A DNA stretch of 64,000 nt from Trachythela sp. YZ-2020 (taxonomy: Eukaryota > Cnidaria > Anthozoa > Malacalcyonacea > Clavulariidae), in contig JADLSH010000140.1 in the NCBI GenBank assembly GCA_016169945.1, forward strand, positions 868,001 to 932,000. The letters run 5' to 3'. The position numbers were made by a program, and so were the translations under genes. Shown piece after piece: positions 47,600 to 60,900 of the stretch. The notes under the pieces were generated by a model, which ran no database searches, was not told the origin of the DNA, and worked only from the letters and a program-made list of their open reading frames with translations. Every line of letters begins with the position of its first letter. Positions within the stretch are counted from its first letter, which is position 1.

Positions 47600-49841
47600 T
47601 AATAATAATAATAATAATAGTCTTTATTAAGCAATACTCGAAACACACGTCCGAGTTTACATGGAATTGTAAAAATAAGGTATATAGTCTATTTTTCATT
47701 AGTTATTTACATCAATAATTTAATAAAACTAGTAAAAATCCTACAATATTGTTAATAATTGTTAAAATGTCATACACTAGATAAAATTGAAAAGACATCT
47801 ATTTACAAAAGATTTTTTCAATTTTTCAGTTTTCACTAAAGGCAGCTCAAAGTCATGTCCCCTTTGCCTTAAAGTTTGATTTAATTTGTTGGGTAAAAGT
47901 TCTCTTAATGCATTATTTTCATCATCTAATATTTTATTCCACAACCTCTTGTCTCTCTTATTGATTATTTCTCTAAAATTAGATTTCTCTGTTACGTACC
48001 TATTACGGTATGCACGATTTACAAACTTATCAATCTGACTGATGTATTTAGTATAGGATGCTCCTCCCCAAATTTCATTTCCAAAAGTGAATAATGACAT
48101 TATTAAATTTGGAAAGAGAAGTTCTAACTGCTTTGTTGTAAAACCATAATATTTACATACTCGTAAAATGTACATTCTTCCACTCGCTTTCTTGAGCATC
48201 TCTTCGAAGTGTCTATCCCAATTTTCTGGTATTTCCTCAAGGGTAACTCCAAGTATCTTGAGCGATGTTTTCCGTTTAATGGACGGAATGCAACTGGGTA
48301 GAGGTATCGATGTTCTCCCACGAACAATCATTTCATATGTTTTGTTCATATTCAGCACCATTCGGTTTTCATCTGACCATGATTTTATATTTTCTACCTC
48401 TTCTGTACTTGTATCATCCTCATCATAGCCCGGGACTTCTATTGTTATATCATCAGCGAATTTACAGAGTTCATTGATTGGATTGACTGATTTAATGTCA
48501 TTTACCATTATTGAAAATAATATCGGGCCTAGAACAGTTCCCTGAGGCACGCCACGATTAATTTTCAAGAACTCGGTTGTTATGCCATCAACTGTTACTC
48601 TCTGTTTACGATCTTTTAAGAAATCAATCATCCAATTTATGATATATGGGTTAAGAGGCAATTTCTTAACTTTTTCAAATAGTATGTCATGTGGAACACT
48701 GTCAAAAGCCTTGCTAAAGTCAAATGATAGTACTCTCACGTATTTGGCACCATTATCCAACCCTTTCAACCACGTATGTTGGCATTTGATTAGAGCCATC
48801 GTTGAGTTGTGTCCTACTTTATATGCATATTGGTCAGAATCGATTGAATAATATATAACATCTGCAATCTTATTTTTATGTATACATCTCTCAAATAGTC
48901 TCATTATGATGTCTGTTAGTGAGATAGGTCTCAGTTGAGAACTTGAGTTGGTGACATTTTCTTTTGGTATTGGAACTACATTTGCTCTCTTCCATACTTC
49001 AGGGACTTTTCCGACTTTCAGAGATAGGTTAAATATTTCTGTTATAGCTGGAGCTAATCCAGCTGCGTATGTTTTCCAGAACCAATATGGTAGATCGTCC
49101 GGGCCAGATGATGAACGCTTCTGTTTTCTTAGGAAGTTATAGACAATATCAATAGAAAGAAACGGAATTCTAGTTCCTTCTGGAATTTCTAATAACTGAG
49201 TAGTTGAATAGTTAGGGTCAGTGTTAATAGTTTGAAAGTAGGCATTTATAACATTCGGATCAACCAGAGAGCTAACCGGTGTAGAATTTTTCTCTTTCCT
49301 GCCAGTAATGTTATTAACATTATTCCACCATTTCTTTTTTCCAGTTTTATGTTTTGGTTCTTTTTGGACAGCATTAAGTTGATTGCCACGAATTAGTGTG
49401 TTAATTTGATTTTGTAGACGAAAAGTAGATTCTTCATCACCTACGCCTACAGCTTTCTTCCTTTTTTTTAACAAATGTTTTACAAGAGGGGACATGAATA
49501 GTGGATCGCGAGACGATGTTCGGACTTTTATCAGTGGAAAATTGTTCTCGAATCTTGGCAAGAGACTTTCATAAAGTTGTTTAATCATCTCATCAGGGTC
49601 TTGGTCATATTTTGTTATCTTGGACCAGTCCACATTCTCTAGTTCTCTTAGCATATTTAATTTTCTATGTTCTCTCACATCTCTAAAGAATGAGTTTGTT
49701 CTTTTTGCCTTTATAGTGTTTCTCGAGTATGCAATAATCATATTATGATCAGTTCTTACCAAGCTTTTCTTAACTTTTGTTTGCTTCCAGTAATGAGGAG
49801 CATTTGTGACAAAAACATCTAAGATATTATTACCTCTTGTA
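47600..49841 (-). mobile_element. LINE copy G (reading frame intact)
   Basis: It is 2,242 bp long with the same 5' truncation inside the endonuclease and the same (TTA)n 3' tail as copies A-F. It is the only copy with an uninterrupted frame. Relative to the others it has a private CTAATCC near 49055 and a shorter CTTTTTGG near 49362 that stays in frame. Confidence 0.92.
47777..49762 (-). CDS. LINE endonuclease C-terminus plus reverse transcriptase, 661 codons
   Basis: The product would reverse-transcribe its RNA at nicked DNA. The frame stays open upstream to the satellite junction at about 49841. Those extra 26 or so codons include TRGNNILDVFVTNAPHYW, the end of an apurinic-type endonuclease, and RTDHN at residues 3-7 is its His-containing motif. 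RT landmarks, counted from 49762: SSSGPDDLPYWFWK near 210; VVPIPKENV and RPISLTDIIM near 265-290; FDFSKAFD at 347-354; GVPQG at 404-408; and FADD at 435-438. The C-terminal region ends CLFNF before TAG/TAA at 47777. The endonuclease N-terminus and any ORF1 are missing, so it cannot retrotranspose alone and has no promoter of its own. It differs from the LINE at 6349-7695. CR1/L2 affiliation is inferred from the tail and motif style. Confidence 0.88.
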   Translation of the reverse strand: MVRTDHNMIIAYSRNTIKAKRTNSFFRDVREHRKLNMLRELENVDWSKITKYDQDPDEMIKQLYESLLPRFENNFPLIKVRTSSRDPLFMSPLVKHLLKKRKKAVGVGDEESTFRLQNQINTLIRGNQLNAVQKEPKHKTGKKKWWNNVNNITGRKEKNSTPVSSLVDPNVINAYFQTINTDPNYSTTQLLEIPEGTRIPFLSIDIVYNFLRKQKRSSSGPDDLPYWFWKTYAAGLAPAITEIFNLSLKVGKVPEVWKRANVVPIPKENVTNSSSQLRPISLTDIIMRLFERCIHKNKIADVIYYSIDSDQYAYKVGHNSTMALIKCQHTWLKGLDNGAKYVRVLSFDFSKAFDSVPHDILFEKVKKLPLNPYIINWMIDFLKDRKQRVTVDGITTEFLKINRGVPQGTVLGPILFSIMVNDIKSVNPINELCKFADDITIEVPGYDEDDTSTEEVENIKSWSDENRMVLNMNKTYEMIVRGRTSIPLPSCIPSIKRKTSLKILGVTLEEIPENWDRHFEEMLKKASGRMYILRVCKYYGFTTKQLELLFPNLIMSLFTFGNEIWGGASYTKYISQIDKFVNRAYRNRYVTEKSNFREIINKRDKRLWNKILDDENNALRELLPNKLNQTLRQRGHDFELPLVKTEKLKKSFVNRCLFNFI

Positions 49842-51950
49842 GATGCTCACAAAATATACACAAATGAGAAATTCGGACATGGGGCGCCCTTATATACTTG
49901 CATATGCTCACAAAATATACATAAAATGAGAAATTCCGACATGGGGCGCCCTATATACTCGCATATGCTCACAAAATATACACACAAGGAGAAATTCGGA
50001 CATCGGCCGCCCCTATATTCTGGCATATGCTCACAAAATATACACAAATGAGAAATTCGCAGATGGCGCGCTCCTATATACTTGCCTATGTTCATAAAAT
50101 ATACACAAGTGAGAAATTCGGACATGGGTCTCCACTATTTACTTGCATATGCTCACGAAATATACACGAAATTATTAAGAAATTCGGACATCGGGCACCA
50201 CAATATGCTTGCATATGCTCACGAAAGATACACAAATGAGAATTTCTGACATGGGGCGCACCTATACACTTGGATATGCTCACAAAATATACACAAATGA
50301 GAAATTCGGACATTGGGCGCCCCTATATACTTGGATACGCTCACAAAATATACACAAATGAGAAATTGGGACATGGACCGCCCCATTATACTCGCATAAG
50401 CACACAAAATATACACAAATGAGAAATGTGGAGATGGGCCTCCCCTATATACTTGCATATTCTCACAAAATATACACACAATGAGAAATTCGGACATGGG
50501 GAGCCCTTATATACTTGCATATGCTCGCAAAATATACACAAACGAGAAATTTGGACATGTGGCGTCCTTATATACTTGCATATGCTCACAAAATATACAT
50601 AAAGTGAGAAATTCCGACATGGGGCGCCCTATATACTCGCATATGCTCACAAAATATACACACAAGGAGAAATTCGGACATGGGGCGCCCCTATATACTT
50701 GTATATGCTCACAAAATATACACAAATGAGAAATTCGGACATGTGGCGCCCTTATACACTTGGATATGCTCACAAAATATACACAAATGAGAAATTCGGA
50801 CATTGGGCGCCCCTATATACTTGGATACGCTCACAAAATATACACAAATGAGAAATTGGGACATGGACCGCCCAATTATACTTGCATAAGCACACAAAAT
50901 ATACACAAATGAGAAATGTGGAGATGGGCCGCCCCTATATACTTGCATATTCTCACAAAATATACACACAATGAGAAATTCGGAAATGGGGAGCCCTTAT
51001 ATACTTGCATATGCTCGCAATATATACACAAACGAGAAATTCGGACATGTGGTGCCCTTATATACTTGCATATGCTCACAAAATATACATAAAGTGAGAA
51101 ATTCCGACATGGAGCGCCCTATATACTCGCATATGCTCACAAAATATACACACAAGGAGAAATTCGGACATGGGGCGCCCCTATATACTTTTATATGCTC
51201 ACAAAATATACACAAATGAGATATTGGGACATGGAGCGCCCTATTATACTTGCATATGCACACAATATATACACAAATGCGAATTTCGGACATCGGACAC
51301 CCCTATGTACTTGCATATTCTGACAAAATATACACAAATGAGTAATTCCGATATGGGGCACCCCTATATACTTGCATATGCTCACAAAATATACACAAAT
51401 GAGAAATTCGGACATCGAGCGCCCCTATATACTTGCATATGTTCACAAAATATGCACAAATGAGAATTTCCGACATGAGGCGCCCCTATATACTTGCATA
51501 TGCTCACAAAATATACACAAATGAGAAATTCGGACTTGGAGCGCAACTATATACCTTCATATGCTCACAAATTATACACAAATGAGAAATTCGGACATGG
51601 GGCGCCCTTATACTTGGATATGCTCACAATATATACACAAATGAGAAATTCGGATGTGAGACCTGCCTACATACTTGGATATGCTCACAAAATAAACACA
51701 AATGAGAAATTCGGACATGGGGCACCATTATATACTTGCATATGCTCACAAAATATACACAAATGAGAAATTCGGACATGGGGTGCCCCTATATACTTGC
51801 ATATGCTCACAAAATATACACAAATGAGATATTAGGATATCGGGCGCCTTTATATACTTGCACATGCTCACAAAATATACAAACAATGAGAAATTTGGAC
51901 AAGGGGAGCCCCTATATACTTGCACATGCTCACAAGATATACACAAATGA
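49842..51950 (+). repeat. Diverged satellite after LINE copy G
   Basis: About 35 variant monomers. The first part copies the LINE-proximal spacer start (marker monomers at about 50040-50400). A block of about 475 bp around 50460-50930 is repeated at about 50935-51200. Toward 51,900 the monomers approach the consensus of the homogeneous core. Confidence 0.92.
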
Positions 51951-54900
51951 GAAATTCGAACATGGGGCGCCCCTATATACTTGCATATGCTCACAAAATA
52001 TACACAAATGAGAAATTCGGACATGGGGCGCCCATATATACTTGCATATGCTCACAAAATATACACAAATGAGAAATTCGGACATGGGGCGCCCATATAT
52101 ACTTGCATATGCTCACAAAATCTACACAAATGAGAAATTCGGACATGGGGCGCCCCTATATACTTGCACATGCTCACAAGATATACACAAATGAGAAATT
52201 CGCACATGCGGCGCCCCTATATACTTGCCAATGCTCACAAAATATACACAAATGAGAAATGCGGACATGAGTTGCCCCTATATACTTGCATATGCTCGCA
52301 AAATATACACAAATGAGAAATTCGGACATGGGGCGCCGCTATATACTTGCATATGCTCACAAAATATACACAAATGAGAAATTCGGACATGGGGCGCCCT
52401 ATATACTTGCATATGCTCACAAAATATACACAAATGAGAAATTCGGACATGGGGCGCCCATATATACTTGCATATGCTCACAAAATATACACAAATGAGA
52501 AATTCGGACATGGGCGCGCCTATATACTTGCATATGCTCACAAAATATACACAAATGAGAAATTCGGACATGCGGCGCCCCTATATACTTGCATATGCTC
52601 ACAAAATATACACAAATGAGAAATTCGGACATGGGCCCCTATATACTTGCATATGCTCACAAAATATACACAAATGAGAAATTCGGACATGGGACGCCCC
52701 TATATACTTGCATATGCTCACAAAATATACACAAATGAGAAATTCGGACATGGGGCGCCCTATATACTTGCATATGCTCACAAAATATACACAAATGAGA
52801 AATTCGGACATGGGGCCCCTATATACTTGCATATGCTCACAAAATATACACAAATGAGAAATTAGGACATGGGGCGCCCCTATATACTTGCATATGCTCA
52901 CAAAATATACACAAATGAGAAATTCGGACATGGGGCGCCCATATATACTTGCATATGCTCACAAAATATACACAAATGAGAAATTCGGACATGGGGCGCC
53001 CTATATACTTGCATATGCTCACAAAATATACACAAATGAGAAATTCGGACATGGGGCGCCCCTATATACTTGCATATGCTCACAAAATATACACAAATGA
53101 GAAATGCGGACATGAGTTGCCCCTATATACTTGCATATGCTCGCAAAATATACACAAATGAGAAATTCGGACATGGGGCGCCGCTATATACTTGCACATT
53201 GTCACAAAATATACACAAATGAGAAATTCGGACATGGGGCGCCCCTATATACTTGCATATGCTCACAAAATATACACAAATGAGAAATTCGGACATGGGG
53301 CGCCCCTATATACTTGCATATGCTCACAAAATATACACAAATGAGAAATTCGGACATGGGGCCCCTATATACTTGCATATGCTCACAAAATATACACAAA
53401 TGAGAAATTCGGACATGGGCCCATATATACTTGCATATGCTCACAAAATATACACAACTGAGAAATTCGGACATGGGGCGCCCTTATATACTTGCATATG
53501 CTCACAAAATATACACAAATGAGAAATTCGGCAATGGGGCGCCCCTATACTTGCATATGCTCACAAAATATACACAAATGAGAAATTCGGACATGGGGCG
53601 CCCATATATACTTGCATATGCTCACAAAATATACACAAATGAGAAATTCGGACATGGGGCGCCCCTATATACTTGCATATGCTCACAAAATATACACAAA
53701 TGAGAAATTCGGACATGGGCGCCCCTATATACTTGCATATGCTCACAAAATATACACAAATGAGAAATTCGGACATGGGTTGCCCTATATACTTGCATAT
53801 GCTCACAAAATATACACAAATGAGAAATTCGGACATGGGGCGCCCCTATATACTTGCATATGCTCACAAAATATACACAAATGAGAAATTCGGACATGGG
53901 CGCCCTATATACTTGCATATGCTCACAAAATATACACAAATGAGAAATTCGGACATGGGGCGCCCATATATACTTGCATATGCTCACAAAATATACACAA
54001 ATGAGAAATTCGGACATGGGGCGCCCCTATATACTTGCATATGCTCACAAAATATACACAAATGAGAAATTCGGACATGCGGCGCCCCTATATACTTGCA
54101 TATGCTCACAAAATATACACAAATGAGAAATTCGGACATGGGGCCCCTATATACTTGCATATGCTCACAAAATATACACAAATGAGAAATTCGGACATGG
54201 GGCGCCGCTATATACTTGCACATTGTCACAAAATATACACAAATGAGAAATTCGGACATGGGGCGCCCCTATATACTTGCATATGCTCACAAAATATACA
54301 CAAATGAGAAATTCGGACATGGGGCCCCTATATACTTGCATATGCTCACAAAATATACACAAATGAGAAATTCGGACATGGGGCGCCCCTATATACTTGC
54401 ATATGCTCACAAAATATACACAAATGAGAAATTCGGACATGGGGCGCCCTATATACTTGCATATGCTCACAAAATATACACAAATGAGAAATTCGGACAT
54501 GGGCGCCCATATATACTTGCATATGCTCACAAAATATACACAAATGAGAAATTCGGACATGGCGCCCCTATATACTTGCATATGCTCACAAAATATACAC
54601 AAATGAGAAATTCGGACATGGGGCGCCCCTATATACTTGCATATGCTCACAAAATATACACAAATGAGAAATTCGGACATGGGACGCCCCTATATACTTG
54701 CATATGCTCACAAAATATACACAAATGAGAAATTCGGACATGGGGCGCCCCTATATACTTGCATATGCTCACAAAATATACACAAATGAGAAATTCGGAC
54801 ATGGGGCGCCCATATATACTTGCATATGCTCACAAAATATACACAAATGAGAAATTCGGACATGGGGCGCCCCTATATACTTGCATATGCTCACAAAATA

Positions 54901-57900
54901 TACACAAATGAGAAATTCGGACATGGGGCGCCCATATATACTTGCATATGCTCACAAAATATACACAAATGAGAAATTCGGACATGGGGCGCCCCTATAT
55001 ACTTGCATATGCTCACAAAATATACACAAATGAGAAATTCGGACATGGGGCGCCCCTATATACTTGCATATGCTCACAAAATATACACAAATGAGAAATT
55101 CGGACATGAGTTGCCCCTATATACTTGCATATGCTCACAAAATATACACAAATGAGAAATTCGGACATGGGGCGCCCCTATATACTTGCATATGCTCACA
55201 AAATATACACAAATGAGAAATTCGGACATGGGGCGCCTATATACTTGCATATGCTCACAAAATATACACAAATGAGAAATTCGGACATGGGGCGCCCTAT
55301 ATACTTGCATATGCTCACAAAATATACACAAATGAGAAATTCGGACTTGGGGCGCCCTATATACTTGCATATGCTCACAAAATATACACAAATGAGAAAT
55401 TCGGACATGGGCGCCCATATATACTTGCATATGCTCACAAAATATACACAAATGAGAAATTCGGACATGGGGCGCCTATATACTTGCATATGCTCACAAA
55501 ATATACACAAATGAGAAATTCGGACATGGGGCGCCCTATATACTTGCATATGCTCACAAAATATACACAAATGAGAAATTCGGACATGGGGCGCCCATAT
55601 ATACTTGCATATGCTCACAAAATATACACAAATGAGAAATTCGGACATGGGGCGCCCTATATACTTGCATATGCTCACAAAATATACACAAATGAGAAAT
55701 TCGGACATGGGGCGCCCCTATATACTTGCATATGCTCACAAAATATACACAAATGAGAAATTCGGACATGGGTTGCCCCTATATACTTGCATATGCTCAC
55801 AAAATATACACAAATGAGAAATTCGGACATGGGGCGCCCCTATATACTTGCATATGCTCACAAAATATACACAAATGAGAAATTGGATATGGGGGGCCTA
55901 TATACTTGCATATGCTCACAAAATATACACAAATGAGAAATTCGGACATGGGGCGCCCCTATATACTTGCATATGCTCACAAAATATACACAAATGAGAA
56001 ATTCGGACATGGGGCCCCTATATACTTGCATATGCTCACAAAATATACACAAATGAGAAATTCGGACATGGGGCGCCCCTATATACTTGCATATGCTCAC
56101 AAAATATACACAAATGAGAAATTCGGACATGGGTTGCCCTATATACTTGCATATGCTCACAAAATATACACAAATGAGAAATTCGGACATGGGGCGCCCC
56201 TATATACTTGCATATTGTCACAAAATATACACAAATGAGAAATTCGGACATGGGGCGCCCCTATATACTTGCATATGCTCACAAATATACACAAATGAGA
56301 AATTCGGACATGGGGCGCCCTATATACTTGCATATGCTCACAAAATATACACAAATGATAAATTCGGACATGGGGCCCATATACTTGCATATGCTCACAA
56401 AATATACACAAATGAGAAATTCGGACATGGGGCGCCCCTATATACTTGCATATGCTCACAAAATATACACAAATGAGAAATTCGGACATGGGGCGCCCAT
56501 ATATACTTGCATATGCTCACAAAATATACACAAATGAGAAATTCGGACATGGGGCGCCCTATATACTTGCATATGCTCACAAAATATACACAAATGAGAA
56601 ATTCGGACATGGGGCGCCCTATATACTTGCATATGCTCACAAAATATACACAAATGAGAAATTCGGACATGGGCGCCCCTATATACTTGCATATGCTCAC
56701 AAAATATACACAAATGAGAAATTCGGACATGGGGCGCCCCTATATACTTGCATATGCTCACAAAATATACACAAATGAGAAATTCGGACATGGGGCGCCC
56801 TATATACTTGCATATGCTCACAAAATATACACAAATGAGAAATTCGGACATGGGGCGCCCTATATACTTGCATATGCTCACAAAATATACACAAATGAGA
56901 AATTCGGACATGGGGCGCCCATATATACTTGCATATGCTCACAAAATATACACAAATGAGAAATTCGGACATGGGGCGCCCTATATACTTGCATATGCTC
57001 ACAAAATATACACAAATGAGAAATTCGGACATGGGGCGCCCCTATATACTTGCCAATGCTCACAAAATATACACAAATGAGAAATGCGGACATGAGTTGC
57101 CCCTATATACTTGCATATGCTCGCAAAATATACACAAATGAGAAATTCGGACATGGGCCGCTATATACTTGCATATGCTCACAAAATATACACAAATGAG
57201 AAATTCGGACATGGGGCGCCCCTATATACTTGCATATGCTCACAAAATATACACAAATGAGAAATTCGGACATGGGGCGTCCCTATATACTTGCATATGC
57301 TCACAAAATATACACAAATGAGAAATTCGGACATGGGGGGTTATATACTTCTATATGCTCACAAAATATACACAAATGAGAAATTCGGACATGGGCGCCC
57401 CTATATACTTGCATATGCTCACAAAATATACACAAATGAGAAATTCGGACATGGGGCGCCCCTATATACTTGCATATGCTCACAAAATATACACAAATGA
57501 GAAATTCGGACATGGGGCGCCCCTATATACTTGCATATGCTCACAAAATATACACAAATGAGAAATTCGGACATGGGCGCCCATATATACTTGCATATGC
57601 TCACAAAATATACACAAATGAGAAATTCGGACATGGGGCGCCCCTATATACTTGCATATGCTCACAAAATATACACAAATGAGAAATTCGGACATGGGCG
57701 CCCCTATATACTTGCATATGCTCACAAAATATACACAAATGAGAAATTCGGACATGAGGCGCCCTATATACTTGCATATGCTCACAAAATATACACAAAT
57801 GAGAAATTCGGACATGGGGCGCCCCTATATACTTGCATATGCTCACAAAATATACACAAATGAGAAATTCGGACATGGGGCGCCCCTATATACTTGCATA

Positions 57901-60900
57901 TGCTCACAAAATATACACAAATGAGAAATTCGGACATGGGGCCCCTATATACTTGCATATGCTCACAAAATATACACAAATGAGAAATTCGGACATGGGG
58001 CGCCCATATATACTTGCATATGCTCACAAAATATACACAAATGAGAAATTCGGACATGGGGCGCCCCTATATACTTGCATATGCTCACAAAATATACACA
58101 AATGAGAAATTCGGACATGGGGCGCCCCTATATACTTGCATATGCTCACAAAATATACACAAATGAGAAATTCGGACATGGGTTGCCCTATATACTTGCA
58201 TATGCTCACAAAATATACACAAATGAGAAATTCGGACATGGGGCGCCCCTATATACTTGCATATGCTCACAAAATATACACAAATGAGAAATTGGACATG
58301 GGGCGCCCCTATATACTTGCATATGCTCACAAAATATACACAAATGAGAAATTCGGACATGGGGCGCCCCTATATACTTGCATATGCTCACAAAATATAC
58401 ACAAATGAGAAATTCGGACATGGGGCGCCCTATATACTTGCATATGCTCACAAAATATACACAAATGAGAAATTCGGACATGGGGCGCCCATATATACTT
58501 GCATATGCTCACAAAATATACACAAATGAGAAATTCGGACATGGGGCGCCCCTATATACTTGCATATGCTCACAAAATATACACAAATGAGAAATTCGGA
58601 CATGGGGCGCCCCTATATACTTGCATATGCTCACAAAATATACACAAATGAGAAATTCGGACATGGGGCGCCCATATATACTTGCATATGCTCACAAAAT
58701 ATACACAAATGAGAAATTCGGACATGGGGCGCCCCTATATACTTGCATATGCTCACAAAATATACACAAATGAGAAATTGGACATGGCGCGCCCTATATA
58801 CTTGCATATGCTCACAAAATATACACAAATGAGAAATTCGGACATGGGGCCCCTATATACTTGCATATGCTCACAAAATATACACAAATGAGAAATTCGG
58901 ACATGGGGCGCCCTATATACTTGCATATGCTCACAAAATATACACAAATGAGAAATTCGGACATGGGGCGCCCCTATATACTTGCATATGCTCACAAAAT
59001 ATACACAAATGAGAAATTCGGACATGGGGCGCCCCTATATACTTGCATATGCTCACAAAATATACACAAATGAGAAATTCGGACATGGGGCGCCCCTATA
59101 TACTTGCATATGCTCACAAAATATACACAAATGAGAAATTCGGACATGGGGCGCCCCTATATACTTGCATATGCTCACAAAATATACACAAATGAGAAAT
59201 CGGACATGGGGCGCGCCTATATACTTGCATATGCTCAAAATATACACAAATGAGAAATTCGGACATGGGGCGCCCTATATACTTGCACATTGTCACAAAA
59301 TATACACAAATGAGAAATTCGGACATGGGGCGCCCCTATATACTTGCATATGCTCACAAAATATACACAAATGAGAAATTCGGACATGGGCGCCCCTATA
59401 TACTTGCATATGCTCACAAAATATACACAAATGAGAAATTCGGACATGGGGCGCCCCTATATACTTGCATATGCTCACAAAATATACACAAATGAGAAAT
59501 TCGGACATGGGGCGCCCCTATATACTTGCATATGCTCACAAAATATACACAAATGAGAAATTCGGACATGGGGCGCCCCTATATACTTGCATATGCTCAC
59601 AAAATATACACAAATGAGAAATTCGGACATGGGGCGCCCCTATATACTTGCATATGCTCACAAAATATACACAAATGAGAAATTCGGACATGGGGCGCCC
59701 CTATATACTTGCATATGCTCACAAAATATACACAAATGAGAAATTGGAAACGGGGGGCCCTATATACTTGCATATGCTCACAAAATATACACAAATGAGA
59801 AATTCGGACATGGGGCGCCCTATATACTTGCATATGCTCACAAAATATACACAAATCAGAAATTCGGACATGGGCGCCCCTATATACTTGCATATGCTCA
59901 CAAAATATACACAAATCAGAAACTTGTATACGGGGCAGCCCTATATACTTGCATATGCTCACAAAATATACTCAAATGAGAAATTCGGACATGGGGCGCC
60001 CCTATTTACTTGCATATGCTCACAAAATATACACAAATGAGAAATTCGGACATGGGCGCCTATATACTTGCATATGCTCACAAAATATACACAAATGAGA
60101 AATTCGGACATGGGGCGCCCCTATATACTTGCATATGCTCACAAAATATACACAAATGAGAAATTCGGACATGGGGCGCCCTATATACTTGCATATGCTC
60201 ACAAAATATACACAAATGAGAAATTCGGACATGGGGCGCCCCTATATACTTGCATATGCTCACAAAATATACACAAATGAGAAATTCGGACATGGGCGCC
60301 CTATATACTTGCATATGCTCACAAAATATACACAAATGAGAAATTCGGACATGGGGCGCCCTATATACTTGCATATGCTCACAAAATATACACAAATGAG
60401 AAATTCGGACATGGGGCGCCCTATATACTTGCATATGCTCACAAAATATACACAAATGAGAAATTCGGACATGGGGCGCCCCTATATACTTGCATATGCT
60501 CACAAAATATACACAAATGAGAAATTCGGACATGGGGCGCCCCTATATACTTGCATATGCTCACAAAATATACACAAATGAGAAATTCGGACATGGGGCG
60601 CCCATATATACTTGCATATGCTCACAAAATATACACAAATGAGAATTCGGACATGGGGCGCCCCTATATACTTGCATATGCTCACAAAATATACACAAAT
60701 GAGAAATTCGGACATGGGGCGCCCCTATATACTTGCATATGCTCACAAAATATACACAAATGAGAAATTCGGACATGGGGCGCCCATATATACTTGCATA
60801 TGCTCACAAAATATACACAAATGAGAAATTCGGACATGGGGCCCCTATATACTTGCATATGCTCACAAAATATACACAAATGAGAAATTCGACATGGGGC

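Noticed and set aside
26436..49142. Plus-strand frames recurring in each LINE copy (64-90 codons)
   Set aside because: They are antisense shadows of the reverse-transcriptase frame, at the same offset in each copy.
25871..49841. Seven independent LINE insertions in the satellite
   Set aside because: All share truncation point, junction base and orientation, which fits amplification of a single insertion.
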